Shown here: positions 42,541 to 53,912 of the stretch, in pieces
Numbering within the stretch: the first letter of the stretch is position 1
How the letters are laid out: the number at the start of each line of letters is the position of its first letter
Source: Viridothelium virens
Lineage: Eukaryota > Ascomycota > Dothideomycetes > Trypetheliales > Trypetheliaceae
Length of the DNA: 64,000 bases
Direction: 5' to 3'
NCBI GenBank assembly: GCA_010094025.1
Contig: ML991845.1
Location: 62,001 to 126,000 of the forward strand
The notes under the pieces: generated by a model
The model's input: the letters and a program-made list of their open reading frames with translations, nothing else
Told to the model about the DNA's origin: nothing
The model's database searches: none
Made by a program: the position numbers and the translations under genes

Positions 42541-43541
42541 ACCTTTCACACACGCTTTCCTAAACGTGCCTCACTGCAAATTTCCTAGCACACACTTTGA
42601 GGAACCACATGATATCTGCGGATGCCTCTAGCTCATCGGTGATTTCGCTCGTGATAGAGTGGAGATCGATATCGACATTGTCACTGGGTTGCACGATGGC
42701 TGGCCCACCTGTTTCAATCGAAGCTCATCGCTGACATACCCAATCACTCTATTGTGATCTTTACATGGTCTTTCTACTGTTAAAAGGTCCACACGGATAT
42801 GGATCCGGAGATTTGTGGCTTGGGGACAAAGCGATCTCACCCGAAAACCTTGTCTTGAATACCCAACGTCGGGTTCAAGAGTTTTGATGCAGGTAGACAG
42901 GTTCTGACTTAGACATATGCTGCGTCTCTCCTATCTTGTTTTTTGAATAGAAACTCTCTTTCTCCTTCGTTTCAGCGTCGAATTTTGAGCTAGTGGAAAC
43001 GAATGTGAAGACCAGATGTCATTTCTTCTTTGATAGATTGATCTAAGTGCCGTCTCGCATTACTTACAATGTGCATGCACAGTGCTCGTCAAGTTCTCAT
43101 TTTCACATTAGCTCGCGAGACGAGGATTTTTGAGATGATGGTGCCAAGTGGCGAGGCAGGCTCATTGGGGCTCGGGCAACAGAACGCTCACAGGACGTCT
43201 TCAATGGAGACGATGTTTTGAGGTTGATGTCTGTTAGTTCGACCCCACGGAGACGTGATTCTTTCCTCACGAAGGACGACACTTGGGTTCCATAGGATTG
43301 GTACCAGTGTCAACGTACGAATTCGCATCGTCAGACGATCAATAGATTCGGCCATAGATCATCACGTTCAACGCGACGCGTCCAAATAGAAAAATAAAAA
43401 CAGACCCAAAAGTCAAGTAACCTCACTGAAGAGTAACTGCTTCGAACTTCCACAGGTGACCTTGCGTCTCCTCGTCTTGGCCGTAGATTCTCTCTGCACT
43501 TCATCGCTGTGATCTCTCTTCATTTGGAGTCGTAGTCAATC
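42541..43541. other. Intergenic, right part of the repeat island
   Basis: No gene-like signal. This holds the upstream region of the 2EXR-like gene at 43542. Confidence 0.5.
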
Positions 43542-44486
43542 ATGTCGCTCCTGGATCTATATCCACACTGTTCTTTGTCCGATATGCATCATCATCTGCC
43601 TCTTTACGCCGCAACTCTCCAGCAAGACCGCCACACCTTGATGTCGGATATTGGAGCGAGCCTCGTCGAGATCCGCGCCCTCGCAACCGAAGAAGCAATC
43701 AATAACGCGGTTGGAGAGAAATTTCAAGCGAAGTGGAGAGGTGAGAAGCAAGAGCAGGGAAATAGAAGCAGCAAAGAAGGGTCTTGTCCATTCGTCGACA
43801 AGTTGCCCGTCAACCTGCGAAACAGGATCTATGAAATGGCACTTGCCTGCAAAGGCCCGTTGAGGGTCATTCCAAGGAGGAGACGGTTTTCTTCTGAGTT
43901 TGACTGGGAGGCTGAGAGTCTCATGTGGTACGCTAGCCATCTCCATGCTTCAAAAGATGCACCAAAATCAATGCTGAGGCACCGTAGCATTCGTCTCAAT
44001 GCTGGTATCTTCTGTGTGAACAAATTAATTCACGAGGAAGCCCTCAAGGTCTTCTACCGCCTCAACATCATCCGCTGTGACGATTCCGAACTCGCGACGT
44101 TGTGGCTACACCCCAAGCTCATGACCTACCTACATCGCCTCGAAGTCTCATTCTCGAGCCTCGATCAGCTCGGTATCTTTCGCCGTCGAGAAGATTGGCA
44201 GTCCATCGTCAATGTCCACGCTCTATTTCGCCTCGCGGACGATGCCCCTCGCCTCCAGCATATCATTGTTCGTGTCGATGAAATCCTTCCCATCCCTGTG
44301 GGGATCAACCTCAAGGAATCCGAGTTGAAGCAATTGGCATGGACCTTCTCTTCCTTTCTCGAGGCTGAGGGCCTCTCCGACCCAGGCGGCGCTGAATGCG
44401 TTGCCAGAGGACGATGGCGGATTACAGCGTATCCTCGACTCGAGTTTCGACATTTTCGCTTGGCGGAGGTAGCCATAGCACAATGA
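43542..44486 (+). CDS. 2EXR/F-box-like fungal orphan protein (second copy type)
   Basis: An uninterrupted 314-codon frame. After about 85 residues of polar leader, the family motif FVDKLPVNLRNRIYEMAL appears. It is followed by LNAGIFCVNKLIHEEALKVFYRLNIIRC, the second block that defines these 2EXR/F-box-like proteins (cysteine, then EA, then FY.LN). The rest (YLHRLEVSFSSL; LQHIIVRVDEI; LKQLAWTFSSFLEAEGL) looks like a folded alpha/beta region. No signal peptide or membrane segment. Only the general plan is shared with the protein at 35837, so the two are not a recent duplication. Function unknown. The start has an acceptable context (ATCATGTCG); a Met 14 residues further in is an alternative. 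Confidence 0.83.
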   Translation: MSLLDLYPHCSLSDMHHHLPLYAATLQQDRHTLMSDIGASLVEIRALATEEAINNAVGEKFQAKWRGEKQEQGNRSSKEGSCPFVDKLPVNLRNRIYEMALACKGPLRVIPRRRRFSSEFDWEAESLMWYASHLHASKDAPKSMLRHRSIRLNAGIFCVNKLIHEEALKVFYRLNIIRCDDSELATLWLHPKLMTYLHRLEVSFSSLDQLGIFRRREDWQSIVNVHALFRLADDAPRLQHIIVRVDEILPIPVGINLKESELKQLAWTFSSFLEAEGLSDPGGAECVARGRWRITAYPRLEFRHFRLAEVAIAQ

Positions 44487-44897
44487 GGGTCGCTCGATAT
44501 CGTCACGACACCTTTCGTGGGACGGGCACGAGAATCGCGTCGCTTCTACTTAGTCAATCATTAGCATCACGAAATCAATCAATCACTCATCACCGTTATC
44601 ATCGTCATAGCCTCACGAGGTTCCCCAGGATACTTCATGTCGTAGGCGTGATCGTGTCGTAAATTAAAAAAAAGAAAGCTACTTATACAACAAAGAAAAA
44701 AAGAAACCCTTCGCCCTCCCCTCTTTCCCCACCCTCATACATCCCCGAGGGCACCTTTGATCCACCAAGTCATACCACCACCCCCCCTCACCCCAGAGAT
44801 CTCATCATCAGAAAAAAAAGAAAAAGAGCAAGCCACTTCCATTCTCACCACTCCCCCCCATTCCTCCACTCCCCACCCCAGGCACCCCCCAGCCCAT
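44487..44897. other. Intergenic between convergent genes
   Basis: The 3' ends of the 2EXR-like gene and of NAF1. An A-rich stretch lies at about 44662-44704; a pyrimidine-rich one follows. No gene seen. Confidence 0.5.
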
Positions 44898-46810
44898 TTA
44901 CCGCTGCCCCCCAGGGGGAGGATATGGGTTTCCCCGCCCATATCCCCTGCCCTGGGGCCCGTACGCCCCGAAGGCGGACGGGGTGGCCCACCCCTGGACG
45001 CTGGCGTCGCTAGCGCCAGGAGGTGGTGGCGGGCGGGCCTGACGACGAGGGTCCTGGGTGGCCGGTTGTTGTTGCTGTGGCGGCGGCGGCGGCGGCGGGT
45101 AGGCGTATCCTTGAGGTTGAGGAAGCTGGGAACCGTAGCTAGGGACAGCGGGCGAGACAGGCGGGACAGAGAAGGAAGAGAAGTTGGGCTGTGGGTGCTG
45201 TGGGACCATGCCGTATTGAGGAGGCGGAGGAGGCGGGTACTGTGGTCGCTGCTGGTACTGTGGATGCATTTGTGGAGGCGGCATTGGAGGCGGCAGCATG
45301 GCCCCGAGGGGCTGCTGTTGATAGTACGGCTGCTGCTGCTGCTGCTGCTGCTGCCTCTGCTGCTGAGGACGACCTCCGTAGTTGCCACCGCGAGAAGGCT
45401 GGGTGTGGGTGGAGCGCCTGGGTGGTTTGGCTCTGTTGGCCTCGTCTCCCCACTTGTCCATGACTGGGTCAGCGAAGAGGGCAGCGTAGTCTTTGTGCCT
45501 TTTGGCACGCTCGTTCCTCTTGATCTCGCGATCGGCCTTGGCCTTCGCTGCTGCCCTTTCGTCATCTGACTCCGAGTCCGACTCTCCAGCCTCCTCGTCA
45601 TCCTTGTTCGAGGCATCGGTGAACTTCTGCTCCTTGAGGCCCACCGTGCGCAGGCTCTTGGCGCTTTTGGTGAAGTAGTAGACCTTGGCTTTGAGTTTGA
45701 TGCCAAGGCCCTCCATGGCCTCATAGGACTTGAAGTCCACGATGTACCGTGGCTCGTTGACTTGTGCGACAATGTCTGAGATGTGGCCGATGACCCTCTT
45801 CGTCTCTAGGCAGAGGGGTGTGCCGAAGTCGACGACTTCCTCGTCGCCGCTCCGGGCAGAGCGGACGACGGCTTGTGCGTCGCCTCGGAGGATTCCATCC
45901 ACCTCGCCCAGAAGCTCGATTGGCTCATCTATGGTATCGCCAACGTTCTGAGGCACCGAGCGCTCCGGTTCGACCTCATGCTTCGTCCTTGGTGCCTTCT
46001 CGACATCGTCGCCCTCGTCTCTGTCTTCGCCCACGTCGCCCTCCAACAAAGCTGCGACCGAGGGATCTGCCGCCAGCTTATTAAATAGCGGATCCTCCTC
46101 CTCAGCGCCGCTACCGTCTCCCTCCACAGCTCCGCCTTCTTCCTCCAGGCTCCACTTCTCGAGGACGGCCTGCAGGTGCCGGCTCGAGCCGGCCCTGCGA
46201 TTGCCGGGCCCGTCCTCGCCCGCGCCCTCGCCCTCCCCCTCCGAGTCCTCGCCCTTGCCAGTGACGGCGAGCTCGCCGTCACTGGTCTCCCCCTCCACAG
46301 AGTCCGAAGACTAATAGAACATGATTGTTAGCGGAGTCATATGTCAAGGCTTCCATCGTACTCACCTCTGTGGAGTCCTCGGACTCCGACTCCCTCGCCT
46401 CTCTGGCGGGCTCCGCGCCCGCCCCTTGGCCTTCGCGGCCAAGTTCTCCGAGTCCAGGAATAGCCCTGCAGGATGGATTAGCACATAATCATGGTGGGGG
46501 TGGAGGATGAAGTGAGCTACTCTGGATTCGTTACCGGGCTCGTGACGAGCCGGTATTGTACCGGTGTCAACGAGACATAAACATGACATCGTAAACTCTT
46601 TGAGCCGTCCTCTTGACAGGACGGCACCGCACCGCCTGTGGCCGAGAGTGGCGTGGAAAGCGGAGCAAGCTCGGGCGCATCTACAAAGAAGCATACGCCG
46701 GAGGTGAATAGGTAGAAAAGGGATATGATGGCGAGGGAGATTGCAGTCCCCACATACATCGGATTCTGCGCGCCAGAAGGCTGAGCGCGGTTGTCGGAGT
46801 TGTCAGCCAT
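44898..46810 (-). CDS. NAF1: H/ACA RNP assembly factor NAF1
   Basis: Naf1 holds the place of Gar1 during assembly of box H/ACA snoRNPs and shuttles to the nucleus. CDS is complement(join(44898..46310, 46366..46465, 46758..46810)), 521 aa. Exon 1 ends at a GTATGT donor in phase 2; joining gives MADNSDNRAQPSGAQNPMA followed by IPGLGELG, the IPGL motif common at Naf1 N-termini. Intron 1 is long (292 nt) and structured (see findings). An acidic Glu/Ser-rich region follows. The Gar1/Naf1 beta-barrel domain lies at about 175-250 (IELLGEVDGILRGDAQAVV; GTPLCLETKRVIGHISDIV; EPRYIVDFKSYEAM; AKVYYFTKSAK). Then come a Lys/Arg-rich helix and a Pro/Gln/Gly/Tyr-rich tail with a CTG-repeat-encoded poly-Gln. 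Divergent from ALG9. The domain call is firm; exon 1 is an inference from phase and donor quality. Confidence 0.86.
46537..46624 (-). other. Three perfect short stem-loops inside NAF1 intron 1
   Basis: Within the 292-nt intron (46466-46757) lie three perfect 6-bp stems: 46537-46551 (GGCTCG/CGAGCC, 3-nt loop), 46550-46564 (CCGGTA/TACCGG, 3-nt loop) and 46605-46624 (CCGTCC/GGACGG, 8-nt loop). The first two share two bases, so they compete or are alternatives. Whether this is a structured RNA, a splicing regulator or chance is not known. Confidence 0.6.
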
Positions 46811-47740
46811 CTTGAATTGTTTTTCTGGCTTTGAGAGAGAGGAGGTGAAAATTGATTTTGCTAGGAGCGAAGCAAAGAGCTTTGAGAGAGGCGGAAGTAA
46901 GGGAGATCCGTGGGAGTGGAAGCTATGTGCTTCTTCTATTTGCGGATGCTGAGACTTTGCTCAGAGGTTGGAGAAGGAAAAAAAGGTCGGCGAAAAGTGA
47001 ATAGTGGATGACGTCAGAGAGAGAAGCAAAGAGCTTCGTGCGAGCTGTTTGCAGAGACTTTTGCCAGAGAGTAGGCAGGACTACGTAAGTCGTATTTGCA
47101 ATGACTCTTTGTCAATGGTGGAGGCAATAAAGATTGTGAGAAGTGGTTGTAGGAATTTCGAGGATTGAAGCAATAGGGCTTCTTATGAGGTAGAGGCTGC
47201 AGATTCTGCAGATATTGTAAAGATTGTTGAGGTTATCGAGGTGTTTGTCGGAGGTTGAACCAGAGGCTCTTGATTGGTAAGTGCAGTGGGCTGCTGTCAA
47301 AGGTGGAAGCAGAGAGCTTCGTAATGATTGGAAGAAGAGAAGGTGGTCGGTAATGAGAGTGAAGGGGAATATAAAGCTTTGAAGTGCAAGTTGGATCTCG
47401 TCAATAGGCAAGTCAGGTTTGTCAAAGATTGACTTGGAAGTAGAGCTGAGCGAGATGTCGAGAGGTTGAAGGACTTGGAGCAGTTGGGGGACTCGAGAAT
47501 TGATATATAGAGGCGAAACCGCGCTAGCTCGAGCAGCTGTGATGGTCGGGACGGCCCTCGTGATTGGTTGAATGGGTGAATTTCGTGCATGAGTGCATCG
47601 GAGTGGATCCGTGCGCCGCTGTAGCCTAATCCCCCCGCGGACGGGAGTACCTGCAGAAGTGAAGCGGAGCGCATCAATACCGACAACACCGCCAATTTTA
47701 CCTGTCCGCTCCGTATTGTCTCGCCAGCACCACAATCACC
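46811..47740. promoter_or_regulatory. Divergent promoter region of NAF1 and ALG9
   Basis: About 930 bp between divergent starts. The phrase AGAG(C/A)TTTG or AGAGCTTCG recurs several times (for example near 46877, 47030 and 47316). A frame of 207 codons on the minus strand (47112-47735) has no motif and mainly low-complexity Ser/Leu content; I do not call it a gene. Confidence 0.4.
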
Positions 47741-49717
47741 ATGCCCGCCCCAAAGCCTGTTTTCGATTCTATCACCAATCCTCTAGAATCCAATCGAGCT
47801 AGCTCGAAGTCTAAGTACGTCTGACTCACAAGTTCCCCCGCGCGTTCTCATACAAAACCGCAGCTACTCTCGCTCACACATCTCGTCAGGGGGATGCCAT
47901 CTGACCGGGCTCCTGTTGAGGTTGACCCAACAATAGCCTTTTACGTCTTCCTCACAGCCAGAGTAGTTGCGGCACTTTTTGCTCCTATTCAGGACTGCGA
48001 TGAGGTCTTCAATTATTGGGAGCCCACTCACTATCTCAACCATGGCTACGGCTTGCAAACCTGGGAGTATTCCCCCCAATATGCCCTTCGCAGCTGGGCC
48101 TACATCGGGCCTCATGCTTTGGTCACTCTGTTAGCCAGAATCTCTCCAGTAGGCTCTAAGTTCCTCGAGTTCTATCTACTCCGCTTCGTGCTTGCATTCG
48201 CCTGCTCTGCATCTGAGGCAAAGCTATTCTCCGTCATCTCGCGGACATTGAACCCCAGAGTAGCCATCATGTTTTTGATCATCATGGTCTCATCCACTGG
48301 CATGTTCCATGCCTCGACTGCCTACCTTCCCTCCAGCTTTGCAATGTACACCACCATGCTTGGTATGGCTGCTTTCATGAATTGGCGGGGAGACATCAGG
48401 ACCGCCGAGGGTGTCTTTTGGATAGGTCTCGGAGCTGTCATCGGTTGGCCATTTGCAATTGTCATGGCAGCTCCTTACATCTTAGAAGAACTCGTGCTTG
48501 CCTGGGCCATGCAAGATTCTAAGTCCCTCTTCTGGCGATTCGTGGATGGCACGGTGAGGGTTCTTGTAGTTCTGGTATAGTCACCATGTGCTCCATAATA
48601 TCATCAGTCCCGCTAAATGTATCCAGGTGATCCAATCTTGTATTGATGGCTTCTTCTACAGAAAGCTTGTATGCGTCCCATTCAACCTCATATGGTATAA
48701 TGTCTTCAGCTCTGGCAAAGGGCCAAATATGTACGGCACAGAACCATGGGACTTCTACCTCCGTAATCTGCTGTTAAACTTTAATGTCTGGTTTCTGCTT
48801 GGACTGCTTGCCTTCCCAATGGCTATCTTGCAGTCTTACATTGGGAAACAGCATGCATCAAAGCAAAATCTAATGCGCGGCTTGGTCTTTGTCTGCCCGC
48901 TCTACATCTGGTTGGTCATCTTTTCGATTCAACCTCACAAAGAGGAGCGTTTTATGTACCCAGCCTATCCCTCCATTGCCCTCAATGCTGCATTCTCTCT
49001 GCACGTCCTGCTCTCGCTCTTTGGATCCACGGATTCCCGACTCATCGTTGGGAGAATATCTCCTCAGCTCAAACTTGCCGTCGTCATTACTGCAGTGCTT
49101 ACCGCCGTGGGAGTCGGTATATGGAGAGCCGCTGGTATGGCTACTGCTTATTCCGCTCCTTTGCAAGTTTACACCCCATTACACACCCCAGGACTTGCTA
49201 CCCAAGGCGAAACTGTCTGCTTGGGAAAAGAATGGTACCGATTTCCTTCTTCCTATCATCTGCCAAATGGGCTTCGAGCCAAATTTGTCAAGAGCGAATT
49301 CGAGGGTTTGCTTCCCGGCGAGTTCAGAGAGGCCAACATAAATTTTGGAGTTTATCCTGGAACCTGGCTCATACCTCCGGGAATGAACGATGAGAATAGA
49401 GAAGACCCTGGAAAATACGTGAGTAGTATATCCCGCCGTTGGGCAAGAGGAATTTTAGACTGATCCTCGCATAGACCGATGTCGCTCGTTGTAATTTCCT
49501 GGTCGACTCTCTCTTCCCTAGTTCCCAGCCGACCGAGCACGAACCCCGATACATACTTGACGATGCTACTTGGCAGTGTTTGAAGTGCGAGCCTTTTCTT
49601 GATGTCACGCAGACCGGCGTATTCGGACGATTGGTGCCTTTGCCCAATTGGGATATTGTACCAGAACGTCTTCGGCGCAAATGGGGAAAATACTGTCTAT
49701 TGAAGCGGAGGCGTTGA
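47741..49717 (+). CDS. ALG9: Alpha-1,2-mannosyltransferase ALG9
   Basis: Alg9 is an ER multi-pass GT22 enzyme that adds two alpha-1,2 mannoses to the lipid-linked oligosaccharide for N-glycosylation. CDS is join(47741..47814, 47890..48574, 48627..49418, 49475..49717), 597 aa, usual for the family. The phases (2, 0, 0) all join cleanly. The catalytic acidic motif DCDEVFNYWEPTHYL occurs at about residues 60-75 after the first hydrophobic segment. It is followed by the GLQTWEYSPQYALRSW block. Later conserved stretches are SCIDGFFYRKLVCVPFNLIWYNVF, GTEPWDFYLRNLLLNFNVWF and the HKEERFMYPAYP motif typical of GT22. Exon 4 encodes the lumenal/cytosolic tail ending in KRRR-type basic residues. Exon 1 is a short polar leader. 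Confidence 0.95.
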
Positions 49718-49996
49718 CTGCAAGTATGCGTCTGCACTCACTATCCTTTGTCGGTATCGATAGTGAGTCTTGGTATTTGACGTAGACCTGAAGGCTGGCG
49801 TTTTGCCATTTTCGGGTAAAAAGTCCCGCACCGATAACCAGCGTCACGCTCAAAGTGTGAATACCCCACATCTTCAACGCCGCCTATCATATTGAACGGC
49901 AATCAATCATTACCATGGACTGTCGCATAAATTCAGGTGCTCTTGGAGCATGCTCCCCTTTTTCTCAACAGCAGCCCATGTCTTGTCTTTACTATC

Positions 49997-51417
49997 ATGG
50001 AGAATATCAAGCTTTGGTTGCGCAGCAAATGTACGCCGATCCACTTCAAGGAAGCTTTCGCTCAATTCTCCCAAAACGATGCTCGTAATTTAAAGATGAT
50101 ACTCTACGCATTGATACTGTTCTCTACGGTAGCATGGGCATTCTATACAATTGTACGACGCGCACGGAGAAAAACGCCGTCTCGCTCTCGGTCACCGGAT
50201 CTCGAGAAACCAACCTCTCAAAAGAGTTCTGAGAGGAAGCCTGGAGGTAATAGAAAACAATCCTGCTAGTCCAACTCTTGAGCCTCCTTACATTGACATT
50301 CTGCTTTGTCAGAATGGACCCCCCAAGACTTCACCCGACCCCCAGCGACCCCCTATCCCAATTGGTCCGTCCACACCACCAAACCCCTCCCCTATCGCCC
50401 TTTCCGCTACGGTCCAAAATACAACATCAATATGGGGCTGCGTCCGATGAACTGGGACGACTGGATCGAACTCGACAACCACTACCCACGCTTCCACGCC
50501 GACAAGGCCCGCCGCATCCGCGACCGAGGCTCCAAATGCTGCCGCACTGCACCCCGCGCCTACGACGCTGCAGTCGAATTGCTCGAGGAACTCTGCTCGT
50601 ACCTTCCCCAGCGATATCCGAGCCTATTCCAGGCCACAGCAACCGGAATGACGAACGTACTGACAGGCGAGACCTTCAATATCCAGGAGCGGCCACTAGC
50701 CGAGGACCCGATGCAGATGGCGGCACGCACGATCCAAGACGACCTCGCCATCATGATTGAGGGCGACGACGGGCAGTACTATCTGCTCGCGGGTGCGATC
50801 TTGCTCGCTGGCTTCTGGCGGCTGGAGGATAAGTTCGGCATGCCGCTGTCTGAGATCCATACGTCTGGGGAGGTGCCACAGTTTCGGGAGAAGCTGGAGA
50901 AGGGGATGTTGAACTTCTTCAGGAGGATCAAGCCGGAGAATCCTGTGTTGCGGAATAATTATTTTATTCAGGTCGACGATGAGTTGGCATGGAGTAGTAG
51001 CATTGGGAGTGAGGATTCTGAAGGGATTGGCTGGTTTACGGCGGAGAAGAATAAGGCGATTGAGCATCATTATTTTAGGAGTGAGCGGCAGAGCCTGAGA
51101 CGGTAGGTCATTATTCTCCTTGTGCGGTCTAGATCTTGAAACTAACGGTAATGCAACCTAGGCTTCCTCGCTCCGGTGGTGTCGTCTTCACAATTCGCAC
51201 CTACTTTCATCCAATGGTCGATGTCTGCCGAGAGCCGTATGTACCTGGTCGCCTTGCTTCAGCAATCGGCAGCTGGGGCGACGATGTCTCGAAGTACAAG
51301 GGCAAAGAGCGTTACGGCGAGGTTCTGCTTGAGTACCTTGATAAGAAGCATGAGGAGCAGGTAGCGGAAGGTTTGGACTTGACCAAAGAAGACGAGGTCA
51401 GGGCATATCCATATTAA
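49997..51417 (+). CDS. DUF3445 / heme-dependent oxidative N-demethylase-like protein
   Basis: A member of the DUF3445 family, whose characterised relatives are alpha-like subunits of heme-dependent oxidative N-demethylases; activity here is inferred from family only. CDS is join(49997..50246, 50313..51102, 51162..51417), 431 aa. Intron phases 1 and 2 fit. The N-terminus has one membrane segment (MILYALILFSTVAWAFYTIV, about residues 36-55) followed by a basic Arg/Ser linker, so the catalytic domain is anchored. The family domain spans about 85-430: YRPFRYGPKYNINMGLRPM, NWDDWIELDNHYPRFHADKA, DDLAIMIE, YYLLAGAILLAGFWRLEDKFG, SEIHTSGEVPQF, RNNYFIQVDDELAW and FTIRTYFHPM. Intron 2 restores the SLRRLPRSGGVVFTIRTY junction. 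The start is the first ATG in frame; upstream codons lack one. Confidence 0.88.
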
Positions 51418-51659
51418 AACGAAGAATGCAAGGGTTGCGAGTAACGGATTTGCATGTACATCTGTAACTAATATAATAATCAAGACAAATTTGACAAGCG
51501 AACTAGATACAGCCAGTTCTGCGCCTCAAACAGGGGTATATCGTCCTTCCAAATGCTCTGTAGATCGCGCTTGTGGCATTGTGGGCCTTTTCATTGAAGC
51601 TCAACCCGAGGCGAAGACTCAATCAACATAGGTCCTCCACCCTGCCCTCGAACTCAAAC

Positions 51660-53467
51660 TCAAACTTCACTCCGTCGCCTCTCCTCCTTCCTTAATCTCG
51701 CCTTCCGAACCCCCTCCTCCACCTTTCCCATTCGCCACTCGCAACCTTCTGCAAACTCACAGTACCCACACTTAAACGCCTCCTCAACCTCCACCCCACG
51801 CGCCTCCCTCTCCCCACGCCACCACTTCATCTCGTCTCTCACATACGTATCGAACACCTGCGCATCAAACAAGAACGCGCGATTCCCAAGGAGCGAGCCA
51901 TCCGTCGCCAAGCGATACGACGCCGTCAGCAGCGGCGACAGCGTCGGCGTCATAGCCTTTGCCTGCGACGACTTCGACCCCGACCCTGACCCCGACCCAC
52001 TAGCAACGACCACAAACGTACGCCTATACTCCTCCAGCATAAGCCCCCACAGCGCCGCCAAATTCGCATGCTCCGCCAGCTCGCCCGCCACCGCCGACGC
52101 ATCGCCAAACAGCTCGTCGGTGCGCGACGTCTGCGACGACGCCGAGGACAGGAAGTTGAAGTCGGCGGAGCTGAGCTGCGAGAGGAAGGTCGGCGAGAAG
52201 GCGGTGGTGGGAGAGAGGCGGTAGCGCGTGCAGAAGGCGGAGGCGGAGAGAGCGTTCGGAGTGGTGAGGGAGGTGAGCAGGTGGTGGTAGAGCATGAGTT
52301 GGATTTCGGTAGGGCGGACGCCGGGGCCGGAGGGGAGGGTGCGCTTGCGTGTGGTTTTGACGTCTTGGATGTAGATGTGAGGTGCGGGTTCGTCTGTGGT
52401 GGTGGTGGTGGTGGTGGATGGGTTTCGAGGCTGAGGGTTGGAGCTTTCGAGGGTGGAGTTGCCGGATGATTTGAAGAAGGCTTCCAGAGTGGTTTGGTCG
52501 GAGGAGAGTGAGGGTTTGTTCTTATTGGGTGTTTCTGCTGGCTTCAACAATCCCTCTTCTGCTTCTTCGTCTGGACATGTGTATGAAAGCTCATCAATGA
52601 TGCCGTTGACAAGTTCTCCTTCGATAACTCCCCATACTTCAAGCTCCCTAGTCATACCCGTTACTCTCAAGGTTCTTAGACCTTGAATGACATTCCATAT
52701 CTTTAAGCCATACATATCCTCTTTCGTTGTGGTGGTGATAGGGACAGCGGTGTAAATCTCTTCCTCAAGAGCCTGACTGTATTAATATTCGTTCCATGTA
52801 CCTCGCAATTCTCAATCACCTACCTTGTGCACTTTCGTGCCCTGCTTCATCGCAGGTGTAGCACGCTTCCGTCCAAACTTTACAAGAGTAAACCAATACT
52901 GCAACTCGCACCATGCTGGCGAAGAAAGGTCGGTGACACTCAAAGGTTTTTTAGGAGCAGTCCGAAATCGTTTGATTGGCGATCGCGTATCCTCAACAGG
53001 TGCTTCGGCTTCAGGTTCGACAGTTGTCCCACGTTGATCTTCTGGTCTCTCATCTTGGGCGACTAGACGCTGTCAGTCCGTCAGTCGCAAAGAACGATAG
53101 CTTATTCCTTTGAAGAAGTTCCAGACTTACTACGGAATGCCGTCCGGGAAGGCTCGTCGTATTCGATCTCAACTGACGCCTCACGGGCAGCCCTCGGCAA
53201 GATGTGCAAGCCCAAATCAGTTTCCAGAGTATAATCCCGCTCCGCGAATTTTGGAATAATTGCGGTCTTTGGACTGGCCAATGGAGCATCTTCTTCGATA
53301 CTCTCCAAAACGAGTGGTCCCGCGACTGTCGTCTCCAGCAGGGACAGGAGACCGTCGACTATTTGCTCAGCATCTTGGTCAAGGTCTGATCCATAATCGC
53401 TTTCAGCACCCTCAGCAGCGTCGAAAGAAGTCAAATAGGCGCGATCCTGCAGCTTGAAGAAAGCCAT
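51660..53467 (-). CDS. EXO5: Exonuclease V (EXO5/Dem1)
   Basis: Exo5/Dem1 is a single-strand-specific nuclease with a 4Fe-4S cluster, needed for mitochondrial DNA in yeast. CDS is complement(join(51660..52772, 52824..53062, 53131..53467)), 562 aa. Introns of 68 and 51 nt keep phases 1 and 0. The four cluster cysteines are visible: C164 (SSPAWCELQYWF) and C527, C530, C536 (KCGYCEFAEGCEW), with the rest of the PD-(D/E)XK nuclease between them. Asp252 (NGIIDELSY) and the IYIQDVKTTRKR block supply acidic and basic active-site residues; QLMLYHHLL follows as in the family. The linker near residues 262-310 is low-complexity (TTTTTTT). The N-terminal 110 residues are acidic and not clearly a mitochondrial presequence, so the compartment is open. 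Confidence 0.92.
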
Positions 53468-53912
53468 GGACCGCCATTATCAGCGAAAGAGAAAATGGGA
53501 AGGGCTGTTAGCTCATGACGGCGGCTAGTTTGGGGTGGTCTGCGTCATGATGGCCTTGCATTGAAGGCCAGGTGGCGCTTGGGCAGCAGGAGGACCCCGT
53601 ACGATGGCGCTCAGCAGAGCTGCACATCTCCTTTGCAGAGTTCAATGTAAACAAATTTCCGAGACCATGGATTTCATTATGAAAAAGTCATCCTCAAGCA
53701 CTCATGATGGATCTGCAGTAGGCTCGAGGCACATTACTCTGGGTATCGAATCGTAAGCCCAACGAGTCTTTATCGGGTTCCGTCCTTCGGATTTAGGATC
53801 GGGAGTTATATCCTCAAGGCTTCAGAATTTTTTTTCGCGTGTACATTTTTATTTGACTCCTCCATCGTTTATAATTTTTCAATAAAAATATTAATAGACA
53901 TCTCTTGCAACA
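53468..53912. promoter_or_regulatory. Divergent promoter of EXO5 and the Mpv17-family gene
   Basis: 445 bp between divergent starts. The part nearest the Mpv17-type gene is AT-rich with T-runs. No other gene seen. Confidence 0.5.

Noticed and set aside
44735-45772. 345-codon minus-strand frame overlapping NAF1
   Set aside because: Ser/Arg/Pro low complexity in a second frame of the NAF1 tail; the Gar1/Naf1 domain is in the other frame.
46517-46810. Possible 97-residue small membrane protein
   Set aside because: Its first 17 codons are NAF1 exon 1; a GTATGT donor in the required phase follows at once, and the hydrophobic stretch is translated intron.
47112-47735. 207-codon minus-strand frame between NAF1 and ALG9
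   Set aside because: Ser/Leu-rich with no motif, ends at the ALG9 start and lies in the shared promoter region.
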